Shown here piece by piece: positions 1 through 7,129 of a stretch of 34,129 nt of DNA (within the stretch, counting starts at the first letter, position 1; each line of letters begins with the position of its first letter). A program made the translations under genes and the position numbers. The DNA is from CAZTBB01 sp964611755 (GTDB taxonomy: Bacteria; Pseudomonadota; Alphaproteobacteria; Micavibrionales; Micavibrionaceae). Under the pieces are notes generated by a model. The model did no database searches. It saw nothing but the letters and a program-made list of their open reading frames with translations, and was not told the DNA's origin. The DNA lies in the NCBI GenBank assembly GCA_964611755.1, contig CAZTBB010000016.1:1-34129 (forward strand), in the 5' to 3' direction.

Positions 1-297
1 CTCCCCCTCCAGAGCCGCCCCCGCGAAATAACCTTTCACATTATTCAGGCTGTATTTTTGATCCATAACGGATAAATCCGCATAAATATCCAGCTTTTTG
101 GACAATGATTTATTATTGGCCAAATCATGCACAAACAACCCCAGCAAGCTTGCCGTATTGGGATTTTTCAACTGAAGAGAGATTTGTGATGCTTTTATCT
201 GGCCGAGCGGATCTTCAACAAGACCGGATACAAGCAGCTCACTTCCGGCTGCTTTTGCATTGGCTGTGACATCCAATTTATTTCCATCGCCCTTAAT
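1..297 (-). CDS. AsmA-family protein, C-terminal part (partial, runs off both the window edge and a gap)
   Basis: The minus strand is open for all 99 codons between the gap and the window edge. The translation begins IKGDGNKLDVTANAKAAG and continues with LVSGLVEDPLGQIKASQISL, an alternating beta-rich pattern typical of the repeated C-terminal portion of AsmA proteins. It resembles the end of the AsmA gene on the other side of the gap (SDIDVSLSANAQDLRKFIENL). I infer that it is the continuation of the same gene, but the piece at 309-2324 has an in-frame stop directly beside the gap. It could therefore be one gene split by a bad contig end, or two adjacent AsmA-like genes. AsmA proteins are inner-membrane-anchored and span the periplasm; they are linked to outer-membrane biogenesis and lipid transport. 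Confidence 0.6.
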   Translation of the reverse strand, partial: MKGDGNKLDVTANAKAAGSELLVSGLVEDPLGQIKASQISLQLKNPNTASLLGLFVHDLANNKSLSKKLDIYADLSVMDQKYSLNNVKGYFAGAALEGE

Positions 298-307
298 NNN
301 NNNNNNN
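298..307. other. Assembly gap of 10 N
   Basis: Ten N bases. The round length suggests a placeholder rather than a measured gap, so the true amount of missing sequence is unknown. It lies inside or at the end of an AsmA-like reading frame. Confidence 0.95.
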
Positions 308-308
308 T

Positions 309-2324
309 CTATATTCTAGCTGCAATTGCAGTAGGAGCAATGATTTTTTCAGGAATTAAAACAGCATCCAACTTGAGGTTTTCTATAAACTTTCTCAGAT
401 CTTGGGCATTCGCACTCAAGGACACATCAATATCCGATAATTGTTTCAGATCACCCACTTTACCCTGCAAGGATGCCTGCGCCCCCATAATATTCTGGCT
501 GGAGATAGTCATCTCTTTAAGCGTATTTCCTTCTATATGCATGACAGAGCGAAAACCCCTGATGTCTTGCTCCATAAAACGTAACCGTTGAATACCGACA
601 TCCGCATGAATATCCATTGGCAGAGACGTAATAGGCTCAAGCACTTTTTTAACCTGCTGCTTCAGCGCCTGAGGGCCCCCTTCCGCTGATGCTTTTACCT
701 GTTGTTTTTTGCTCTGAGCCTGACTGATTTTTTCCAATGTCTCATCCAGCAACAGCACATCGCTTGTTGTCTTGAAACTTAAAACCGGCCGTGCCCCGTC
801 TTTGCCTTGTTTAAGGCTTCCCTGCCCGTGAATATCCATGCCATCCAGAGAGAGCTTGGCTTTATCAACCATAATACTTTGCGGAGATATGTTACCGCTG
901 ACACTCACAAAGCCCTCACTCCAGGCCGATATGCTATCCCCGATATCCAATCCGAAGGTCTCTATGCTAAATGGCAGATTCTTACTGCGTGCGACGATAT
1001 CAAAACCCAACGATGGCGCCTTTTTATTCTGGGCGACTTCATAGGCGGCTTGAATATTGATGTCTCCTTGACCGGGCAATGTTTCAATGGAAAAAGCAAG
1101 GTTTAACGCTTTGTTCTGCGCCCCAGATAGTGCCGAGAGATTTGTTTCACCGAATAATTCCCCGCCATAACGGAAGCCCGGCAATTTTATACCCAAATCA
1201 AATGCCATATTCTCAGGCAGTGCAGGCAAATCAGGCAAAAATGCAGCTGCGCCTTGCGCTTCTTTTCCTTCGGCATTTTTCCGGGTGCCATTACTATGCG
1301 CCATAGCGCCCGCACTTATTGGGTTAATGATTTTATCCAGATCGACAATTCCAATAGAGCCCAGTGCCAGTTGAAAGGACATCGTGTCTAAATTGGCCTG
1401 ACCACGCCCTGACAATGTCTGATCGCCCAACTGCAATGATGCGTTGGTCATGGCAATCGCATTATCATCATAGCTTACCAAAGCTGTTAGATTTGCATGA
1501 TCAATCTTCAAAAGATTAGACAACACAGTCTTCATACTTTGCAATCGAAGCGAGATTTCTCCTTGCGCGCCGAGCGATTCACCAAGTGAGAGCACCCCCG
1601 CATAATCCAGAGTGATATTTTGATCCGGCATCCCCAAGCTCATATTCACAGCCAGAGGATCCGCAGCAGAGCCTATCTGACCTGTATTGCCATCCACCTG
1701 ATATATCTGCCCGCCATATACAAAATCGCCCTTTATCTCGAAAGGGCCGTTCAAACTATCCATGCGGAATGTCGAATTGATCTTTTCGGCAGACACTATT
1801 TCTTTTTTAGATTGTCCGCTTTCCGACTTGAAAAATCTGAGGCTTCCATCTTTGATTTTAAAAGCCCCGATAGAAAAAGCCGTCCCTGTTGATGGCTGGG
1901 CACTCGCCTCAGTAGGTTTATTCTCCGGAAATAATTTTTCGCTCTGGAAATTAAACCGGCCGCTTTGATGTTGATGAATTGTTATGACCGGACTTTCTAA
2001 GGCTAAAGATTGAATGGCAACCTTGCCAAACAAAAGCTCCGCCAGAGATATTTGCACCTCTAGAGCAGATGCTTCGAACAAAGTTTCCTGATCACTCAAC
2101 TCCGATACAGTCTCAACCTTGATCTCTTGCAAAAATATTGTCGGCACAGGAACAAAAGAGATCGAGATAGGCTGGTTTAAAACAACATTATATCCTGTTT
2201 GTTGTTTGATTTTATCTAGTATGTCTTGCTTGTATTGATTGACATCAACCACGAACGGCAATGACAGCAATGTCACTAAAAGAAAGCTGAAAACCCCAGC
2301 AAGGACAACAATAATCTTACGCAT
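309..2324 (-). CDS. AsmA-family protein (N-terminal and middle portion)
   Basis: The protein has 671 residues from an ATG at 2324. That start gives the canonical AsmA beginning: a short basic N-terminus (MRKIIVVL), one membrane helix at about residues 4-26, then VDVNQYKQDILDKIKQQTGY and NQPISISFVPVPTIFLQEIK. Upstream in-frame GTG codons only add an unlikely hydrophilic leader. The rest is a long beta-rich periplasmic region with low-complexity A/Q/K linkers near residue 550. Family knowledge: AsmA-like proteins are tethered to the inner membrane and act in outer-membrane assembly or phospholipid transport. No clear Shine-Dalgarno sequence is visible. The frame ends at a TAG (309-311) two bases from the N gap while AsmA-like coding sequence resumes across it, so the stop may be a contig-end error. 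It lies 120 bp downstream of the cyclic-nucleotide-binding gene on the same strand. Confidence 0.8.
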   Translation of the reverse strand: MRKIIVVLAGVFSFLLVTLLSLPFVVDVNQYKQDILDKIKQQTGYNVVLNQPISISFVPVPTIFLQEIKVETVSELSDQETLFEASALEVQISLAELLFGKVAIQSLALESPVITIHQHQSGRFNFQSEKLFPENKPTEASAQPSTGTAFSIGAFKIKDGSLRFFKSESGQSKKEIVSAEKINSTFRMDSLNGPFEIKGDFVYGGQIYQVDGNTGQIGSAADPLAVNMSLGMPDQNITLDYAGVLSLGESLGAQGEISLRLQSMKTVLSNLLKIDHANLTALVSYDDNAIAMTNASLQLGDQTLSGRGQANLDTMSFQLALGSIGIVDLDKIINPISAGAMAHSNGTRKNAEGKEAQGAAAFLPDLPALPENMAFDLGIKLPGFRYGGELFGETNLSALSGAQNKALNLAFSIETLPGQGDINIQAAYEVAQNKKAPSLGFDIVARSKNLPFSIETFGLDIGDSISAWSEGFVSVSGNISPQSIMVDKAKLSLDGMDIHGQGSLKQGKDGARPVLSFKTTSDVLLLDETLEKISQAQSKKQQVKASAEGGPQALKQQVKKVLEPITSLPMDIHADVGIQRLRFMEQDIRGFRSVMHIEGNTLKEMTISSQNIMGAQASLQGKVGDLKQLSDIDVSLSANAQDLRKFIENLKLDAVLIPEKIIAPTAIAARI

Positions 2325-2444
2325 ATCTGTAACTTTGGATCTGTTAAAAAAATCAGAAAATTCGTGATGCACTTCCCGGACACACACAAAATTTTATATC
2401 ACTTATATATATGGAGACTGTAGAAAAATTTCAAAGGAATATGT

Positions 2445-3098
2445 CTAAAATCCGGAAAACTCTTCTTCTTCATCATCGTAACTAGGAGAAAAGCCTGCCT
2501 CTTCCTGTTCTTCCACATCATCAGCGGGAGATTCACTTTGATCCTGCCCATCGCCGGCCTCTTCCTGCGCCGTGTCTTCGCCCTTTTCAAAGGCATCAAC
2601 AGCATCCATGAAAGCCTCCAACTTGGGCAGGACAGAATCCTGAAATCTGACTTTTTCTGTGTAAGACAACCCCGAAGCAATGTTATCGAAAATAATTTGA
2701 TTTGTTTCTCTTAAATCACCAATCTCATTCTGTTTATTCAGAATAACATTATTCGCACTGACGATGCGCTTCATCAACATTTCCATGATCGCCCGAATTG
2801 TGGGATCAGTTGATTCGAGCTTTTGCTTCAAGGTCTGGCGTGTAATAACAATCAGATTGCAATCCTCAACAGCCCTAACAGATGCCGCGCGCGGCTCATC
2901 AAATATCAAGGCCATCTCACCAAATATTTGGCCAACCTTAAGCTCGGCCAACTTAATATCTTTCTCATCTTTTGAGGTAAATACCTGCACACTGCCCGAT
3001 TGAATTAAATACGCAGAATTACCCGGCTCCCCCTCGTGCATAACGACGGTACCTTCGGGAACATATCTTCTTTCTAGGATAACTGTATCTTTGGCCAT
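2445..3098 (-). CDS. Cyclic nucleotide-binding domain protein without DNA-binding domain
   Basis: The protein has 217 residues, with ATG at 3098 preceded by AAAGGTG. Residues about 5-125 form a cNMP-binding beta-roll. The phosphate-binding cassette reads FGEMALIFDEPRAASVRA, with Gly60, Glu61 and the ligand-contacting Arg70 in the expected places for a CRP/PKA-type pocket. There is no helix-turn-helix afterwards. Instead there is a helical stretch (about 110-165) and a strongly acidic tail ending in DDEEEEFSGF. It is therefore probably a cAMP- or cGMP-responsive adaptor rather than a transcription factor. Only 20 bp separate it from the end of phaB, so it is likely the last gene of the pha transcript. 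A link between second messenger and PHB metabolism is inference from position only. Confidence 0.85.
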   Translation of the reverse strand: MAKDTVILERRYVPEGTVVMHEGEPGNSAYLIQSGSVQVFTSKDEKDIKLAELKVGQIFGEMALIFDEPRAASVRAVEDCNLIVITRQTLKQKLESTDPTIRAIMEMLMKRIVSANNVILNKQNEIGDLRETNQIIFDNIASGLSYTEKVRFQDSVLPKLEAFMDAVDAFEKGEDTAQEEAGDGQDQSESPADDVEEQEEAGFSPSYDDEEEEFSGF

Positions 3099-3118
3099 AA
3101 CACCTTTATTTATACATG

Positions 3119-3841
3119 CTAAACCATGTATTGGCCACCATTAGCTGCAATTGTTGCACCATTAATAAAGCCGCCATTTTTCGATACCAAGAAATCAACC
3201 AACCCTGCAATCTCTTCGGGACGACCCATACGGGCGGCCGGAATTTGTTTGATAATGCTGGCGAGCACATCTTCATGAATGGCTGCGGTCATATCGGTTT
3301 CGATATATCCCGGGCAAATGGCATTGACCGTAATCCCCTTGGCAGCGCCTTCCATAGCAAGAGCTTTGGTAAAACCAAGCATGCCAGCCTTGGCCGCCGA
3401 ATAATTTGTCTGCCCGAACTGGCCTTTCTGACCATTGATCGAGCTTATGTTTACAATGCGGCCATAACCGCGCTCACGCATGCCGACGACGACAACGCGG
3501 CAAAGATTAAAGCACGATGTCAAATTGGTTTCGATAACATCGTGCCAGTTCTCTTCACTCATTTTGTGAAGAACACCATCCCGGGTGATGCCGGCATTAT
3601 TGACAAGAATACCAACCGGGCCGAGCTCTGCTTCAACCTCTTTCACGGCTCTTTCACAATCGGCAAGTTTTGCCACATCGGCCTTAACGGCCATGCCACC
3701 AGTCTCAGATCTGAATTTTTCTGCCGCCTCTTCGTTGCCGGCATAAAACGCACACACTTTATGACCGCTTTCAATCAATGCTGTGGAAATGGCCAAACCA
3801 ATTCCGCGTGTGCCGCCTGTTACAATTGCAACATTACTCAT
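3119..3841 (-). CDS. phaB: Acetoacetyl-CoA reductase (PhaB/PhbB)
   Basis: This short-chain dehydrogenase has 240 residues. It reduces acetoacetyl-CoA to (R)-3-hydroxybutyryl-CoA with NADPH, the second step of PHB synthesis. Visible motifs are the Rossmann TGGTRGIG near residue 8, NNAG at 81-84, and the catalytic Ser134, Tyr147 and Lys151 in NISSINGQKGQFGQTNYSAA-K. The length fits the PhaB family (about 240-247). The start is the ATG at 3841, preceded by AAGGGGAAAG. An upstream in-frame start exists but would overlap the end of phaA. It sits 47 bp after phaA in a phaC-phaA-phaB order. FabG is the main alternative for this fold, but the pha context and the GQKGQFGQTNY motif favour PhaB. Confidence 0.92.
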   Translation of the reverse strand: MSNVAIVTGGTRGIGLAISTALIESGHKVCAFYAGNEEAAEKFRSETGGMAVKADVAKLADCERAVKEVEAELGPVGILVNNAGITRDGVLHKMSEENWHDVIETNLTSCFNLCRVVVVGMRERGYGRIVNISSINGQKGQFGQTNYSAAKAGMLGFTKALAMEGAAKGITVNAICPGYIETDMTAAIHEDVLASIIKQIPAARMGRPEEIAGLVDFLVSKNGGFINGATIAANGGQYMV

Positions 3842-3888
3842 TTTACTCTTTCCCCTTCGGTTTAAAATTTCACTTTGCTGCGCAAATC

Positions 3889-5097
3889 CTAGGACAATGT
3901 CTTCCATTCCATGCTGTCATCGCGCTCCACGCACATAGCAATTCCCATGCCACCACCAATACATAAAGTCGCAAGGCCTTTGTTTGCATCGCGGCGCGCC
4001 ATTTCATGCAGCAAAGTTGTCATGACCCGCGTCCCTGATGCACCAATTGGATGCCCCAAAGATATCGCACCGCCATTGACATTTGTTTTCTCAGGATCAA
4101 AGCCTGCTTCCTTCAGGACACAACATGCCTGCGCAGCAAAAGCCTCGTTTGATTCAACCAGATCCAGATCAGACACATTCCAGCCCACCTTCTCCAATGC
4201 CTTCTTGGATGCAGGAATTGGACCTGTCCCCATGATGGCGGGATCAACACCTGATGTTGCCCAGCTTGTAATCTTTGCCAAAGGTTTCAGCCCTCTTTTT
4301 TGTGCTTCGCTGGCACGCATCAAAAGAGTGATTGCTGCACCATCATTAATGCCCGATGCATTCCCGGCCGTCACTGTGCCATCCTTCTTGAAGGCCGGTC
4401 TTAATTTGCCCAAGCCCTCTGCCGTGACACCCGGCCTTGGAAACTCGTCCTGATCGACAATAATTTCCTCCTTACGGGTTTTAACCGTAACCGGAATGAT
4501 TTCATCCTTGAATTTTCCCGCAGCAATAGCCGCCTCTGCTTTATTCTGGGAGGCTGCCGCAAACCCATCTTGATCATCGCGCGAAATATTATATTTTTCG
4601 GCAATATTCTCGGCTGTTGTGCCCATATGATAATCATTAAATTTATCCCAGAGCCCATCAATAATCATTGTATCGGCTAATGATACATTGCCGAATTTTA
4701 CACCATCACGCATATGCATCGCATGGGGAGATTGGCTCATGCTTTCCTGACCGCCGGCCAGAACAATATCAGCATCACCGCATAAAATCGCCTGCATACC
4801 CAAAGCAATTGTACGCAACCCTGATCCACATACCTGATTAATTGTGTAGGCTGTTTTCTCTTGAGGAATGCCCGCATTATAGGCCGCCTGACGCGCAGGA
4901 TTTTGACCGGCTGTCGCTGTGAGCACCTGCCCCATAATGACTTCATCAACATCCGCGGCATCAACATTTGCCGCCTCCAGCGTGGCCTTGATAACTGTGC
5001 TGCCAAGCTCGGCCGCGCTCAGTGAACTTAAGGCGCCACCCAAATTACCAATGGCTGTTCTTTTTGCTTCCACAATTACAACTGGATCTGCTGTCAT
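3889..5097 (-). CDS. phaA: Acetyl-CoA acetyltransferase (beta-ketothiolase, PhaA)
   Basis: The protein has 402 residues. It condenses two acetyl-CoA into acetoacetyl-CoA, the first step of PHB synthesis. Thiolase signatures are clear: nucleophile Cys90 in NQVCGSGLRTIALG, the NEAFAAQACCVL block, the active-site His in GGAISLGHPIGASG, and the second catalytic Cys in ATLCIGGGMG. It is about ten residues longer than standard biosynthetic thiolases because of a short C-terminal extension (VERDDSMEWKTLS). The start is ATG 5097, with TATGGGGATATAAA upstream. The longer open frame back to 5172 has no ribosome site and would overlap phaC. It lies 84 bp downstream of phaC and 47 bp upstream of phaB, consistent with one transcript. 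Confidence 0.95.
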   Translation of the reverse strand: MTADPVVIVEAKRTAIGNLGGALSSLSAAELGSTVIKATLEAANVDAADVDEVIMGQVLTATAGQNPARQAAYNAGIPQEKTAYTINQVCGSGLRTIALGMQAILCGDADIVLAGGQESMSQSPHAMHMRDGVKFGNVSLADTMIIDGLWDKFNDYHMGTTAENIAEKYNISRDDQDGFAAASQNKAEAAIAAGKFKDEIIPVTVKTRKEEIIVDQDEFPRPGVTAEGLGKLRPAFKKDGTVTAGNASGINDGAAITLLMRASEAQKRGLKPLAKITSWATSGVDPAIMGTGPIPASKKALEKVGWNVSDLDLVESNEAFAAQACCVLKEAGFDPEKTNVNGGAISLGHPIGASGTRVMTTLLHEMARRDANKGLATLCIGGGMGIAMCVERDDSMEWKTLS

Positions 5098-5181
5098 TTT
5101 ATATCCCCATATCTTATTAGAATAAACGTCGTTAGGCGCCACAATATCAAGCTTTTGCGCCAATGCAAGCAATTGTTAACA

Positions 5182-6276
5182 TCAAGACTCGCTGCTTAGC
5201 CATTGGGCAATTGGCTCCCATACATGTGGCAGCGAGTTCTGTCCTGCAATCATACCGATATGGCCGCAATCTGCCTGCACAAAATCTGCATTCTTAAGGG
5301 CGTTGAACAATGCCTGCGAGCTTTCAAAATCAACCAGATTATCGCGCGGCGATGCAATGCATAATGACGGCACAGTAATATCGTACGGATTGATCACTGC
5401 GCCACTAATTGTCCATGCATGGCTCATCGGCAAGTTATCTATGAACATATCCTGAATACAAAACTGTGCGAGACCGGCGGGCAAATCCACCCCATCATTC
5501 AGCCAATCTTCCACCGCAACAAAGATGCGCGCATCACTGCCGCCCATATCCATATCGGCAAAGCGCAGAAATTTTTTGCGCGTCAAAGATGTATCCAGCA
5601 TCGCAAAAAGAGATTGAATGCAATCATCCGGCAGATAACTTTTTTGATCGAGAATTTCATGCGAAATTTTTGCCCATTGCTGCACTTTTTTTGACAGCTT
5701 TTTTGATCCGGCATGAAAATCCCATGGCGTTGCCAAAAACACCAATCGTTCAAAAAATTCAGGCCTTATTGCTGCAGCTCCGCAGAGCATTGTGCCACCC
5801 AAACAATATCCCAATGCATGAATTTTACGCCCCTTTTCTTGCTTGATAAATTCAATCGCGGGAAAAAAGCGCTGTTCAAAAAGATCGTCTATATTTTCTT
5901 CTGAAGGATCGTTTTTGGGATCACCCCAATCCAGGAGATAGACATCAAAACCATACTCATGCAACCATCGTGCAATCGATCTGTCTTGGCATAAATCAAA
6001 TATTTGCGCGCGATTTATCAGGGATGGGACCAACAATAATGGTGCACCATTTGCCCCTGCATAATGATACAATTTACACTCACCCTTCTGCCAGCACACA
6101 TCACCATATTGATGGCGCTCTCGGTGCTCAAATGTCTCGTATTTCTGGATACCGCCAAGAATTTTAATGGCCTCTTCCTGCGTAATAAGGCCGCCCAAAA
6201 CATCTTTTTGCAAGATATTCATATGGATACCCAAAGCCGCCAATCCGGCTGTTTTTGTGTCATCGTTATCGGTCAT
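5182..6276 (-). CDS. phaC: Short PhaC-type polyhydroxyalkanoate synthase (alpha/beta hydrolase fold)
   Basis: The protein has 364 residues. The lipase-like box GYCLGG places the nucleophile at Cys158, as in PHA synthases (G-x-C-x-G). Asp312 (ASPRDNLVDF) and His339 (DCGHIGMIAG) complete the triad. LDWGDPKNDPSEENIDDLF is also typical of PhaC. Class I synthases are about 560-600 residues; this length matches class III PhaC (about 355), which normally needs a PhaE partner. No phaE is visible here. The start is ATG 6276 with no strong ribosome site; a TATAAT hexamer lies only 11 bp upstream (minus strand, 6288-6293), suggesting a very short leader. It is the first gene of phaC-phaA-phaB-cNMP-binding protein and divergent from phaR. 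Confidence 0.88.
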   Translation of the reverse strand: MTDNDDTKTAGLAALGIHMNILQKDVLGGLITQEEAIKILGGIQKYETFEHRERHQYGDVCWQKGECKLYHYAGANGAPLLLVPSLINRAQIFDLCQDRSIARWLHEYGFDVYLLDWGDPKNDPSEENIDDLFEQRFFPAIEFIKQEKGRKIHALGYCLGGTMLCGAAAIRPEFFERLVFLATPWDFHAGSKKLSKKVQQWAKISHEILDQKSYLPDDCIQSLFAMLDTSLTRKKFLRFADMDMGGSDARIFVAVEDWLNDGVDLPAGLAQFCIQDMFIDNLPMSHAWTISGAVINPYDITVPSLCIASPRDNLVDFESSQALFNALKNADFVQADCGHIGMIAGQNSLPHVWEPIAQWLSSES

Positions 6277-6429
6277 TGCTGCGCGATATTATAAGATTTT
6301 GCAGATCACGCCTATCTTTAAAAATTGTTCAAAGCAGCAAAATGCTTTTCAAACGCAGCATTTTGTGCAAAAATAAGGTATTCAAGTGCAGCATTTTGTT
6401 TTTTAAACCTGAAAGAAAGGGCATCAGTC
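6277..6429. promoter_or_regulatory. Divergent phaC/phaR control region with TGC-rich repeats (candidate PhaR operators)
   Basis: The region contains three related elements: GCAGCAAAATGCTTTT (6335-6350), GCAGCATTTTGTGCAAAA (6355-6372) and GCAGCATTTTGTTTTT (6389-6404). The first holds the inverted repeat AGCA-AAA-TGCT. PhaR repressors of alphaproteobacteria are known to bind TGC-rich sequences at pha promoters and usually repress their own gene. The placement between phaC and phaR fits that role; binding itself is inferred. A TATAAT hexamer on the minus strand at 6288-6293 is the best -10 for phaC, without a clear -35. Confidence 0.5.
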
Positions 6430-7047
6430 ATGGGACGAACACGACCAGCCGAAGGCGAGCCAACTATTGTAAAAAAATATGCGAATAGGCGTCTATATGA
6501 CACCGGAAGAAGCAGCTATGTCACCCTCGAAGATCTCTGTGAAATGATCAAAGAAGGACATGACTTTGTTGTTAAAGATGCAAAATCAGGCGAAGATTTA
6601 ACCCGCTCTGTTTTGACACAAATCATTGCAGAACAAGAAGCAAAGGGTGAGCAAAACCTTTTGCCAATCGGTTTTTTGCGTAAACTCATCAGCTTTTACG
6701 GTGATAGTATCCAGGGCGCTGTCCCGAATTATTTGGAGAGCACATTGGATATTTTTGTGCGCAACCAAGAACGCATGCGTGAACAAATCAACAAATCATT
6801 TGAGGGTATGCGCAACATGGAAGGCATGTTTCCCAACCCGACAAGCGCACCATTTCCTGGCCGTGAAGCATTGGAAGAAATGAACCGCCAAAACATGGCG
6901 ATGTTCGAGCGCACCATGAAAATGTTTACACCATTTAGTGCAACATCCGGTGCCGCAAATGAAGCCGAAGCGGCTGAAAAAATTGATCAGCTAAAAAAGA
7001 ATATCGAAGAGATGCAAAAAGAAATTAACCGCCTGCAAGGGTCATAA
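6430..7047 (+). CDS. phaR: Polyhydroxyalkanoate synthesis repressor PhaR
   Basis: The protein has 205 residues. The N-terminal DNA-binding/accumulation-regulator domain (about residues 12-72) begins IVKKYANRRLYDTGRSSYVT and continues LEDLCEMIKEGHDFVVKDAK, the hallmark of PHB_acc_N. A second regulatory segment follows (LPIGFLRKLISFYGDSIQG, about 78-120). The C-terminus is a predicted coiled coil (IDQLKKNIEEMQKEINRLQ). PhaR binds both DNA and PHB and releases phasin and pha promoters when polymer appears. The start is ATG 6430, nine bases after AAAGG; the longer open frame upstream is the intergenic repeat region. It is followed by a Rho-independent terminator and divergent from phaC. Confidence 0.95.
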   Translation: MGRTRPAEGEPTIVKKYANRRLYDTGRSSYVTLEDLCEMIKEGHDFVVKDAKSGEDLTRSVLTQIIAEQEAKGEQNLLPIGFLRKLISFYGDSIQGAVPNYLESTLDIFVRNQERMREQINKSFEGMRNMEGMFPNPTSAPFPGREALEEMNRQNMAMFERTMKMFTPFSATSGAANEAEAAEKIDQLKKNIEEMQKEINRLQGS

Positions 7048-7078
7048 ATTTCGCACCATTCTTTTTATCGGAATAAAC

Positions 7079-7112
7079 AAAAGGAGGTTTCAAAAGAATC
7101 TCCTTTTTTATG
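7079..7112. terminator. Rho-independent terminator after phaR (probably bidirectional)
   Basis: The stem AAAAGGAG (7079-7086) pairs with CTCCTTTT (7100-7107), followed by a T run. A-rich bases on the other side mean it could also stop minus-strand transcription from the convergent gene ending at 7130. Confidence 0.8.
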
Positions 7113-7129
7113 ATTACAACTTCGCTCTA

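Noticed and set aside
340..2680. Several plus-strand open frames of 60-100 codons across the AsmA region
   Set aside because: They lie opposite a well-supported minus-strand gene, have no ribosome sites and show no protein-like composition.
3116..3865. A 249-codon plus-strand frame opposite phaB
   Set aside because: It is the antisense shadow of phaB, with an unnatural Cys/His/Asn-rich composition; phaB has all catalytic motifs.
6301..6404. CRISPR-like reading of the repeats upstream of phaR
   Set aside because: The repeat units are short, imperfect and unevenly spaced, and sit in a promoter; operator sites explain them better.
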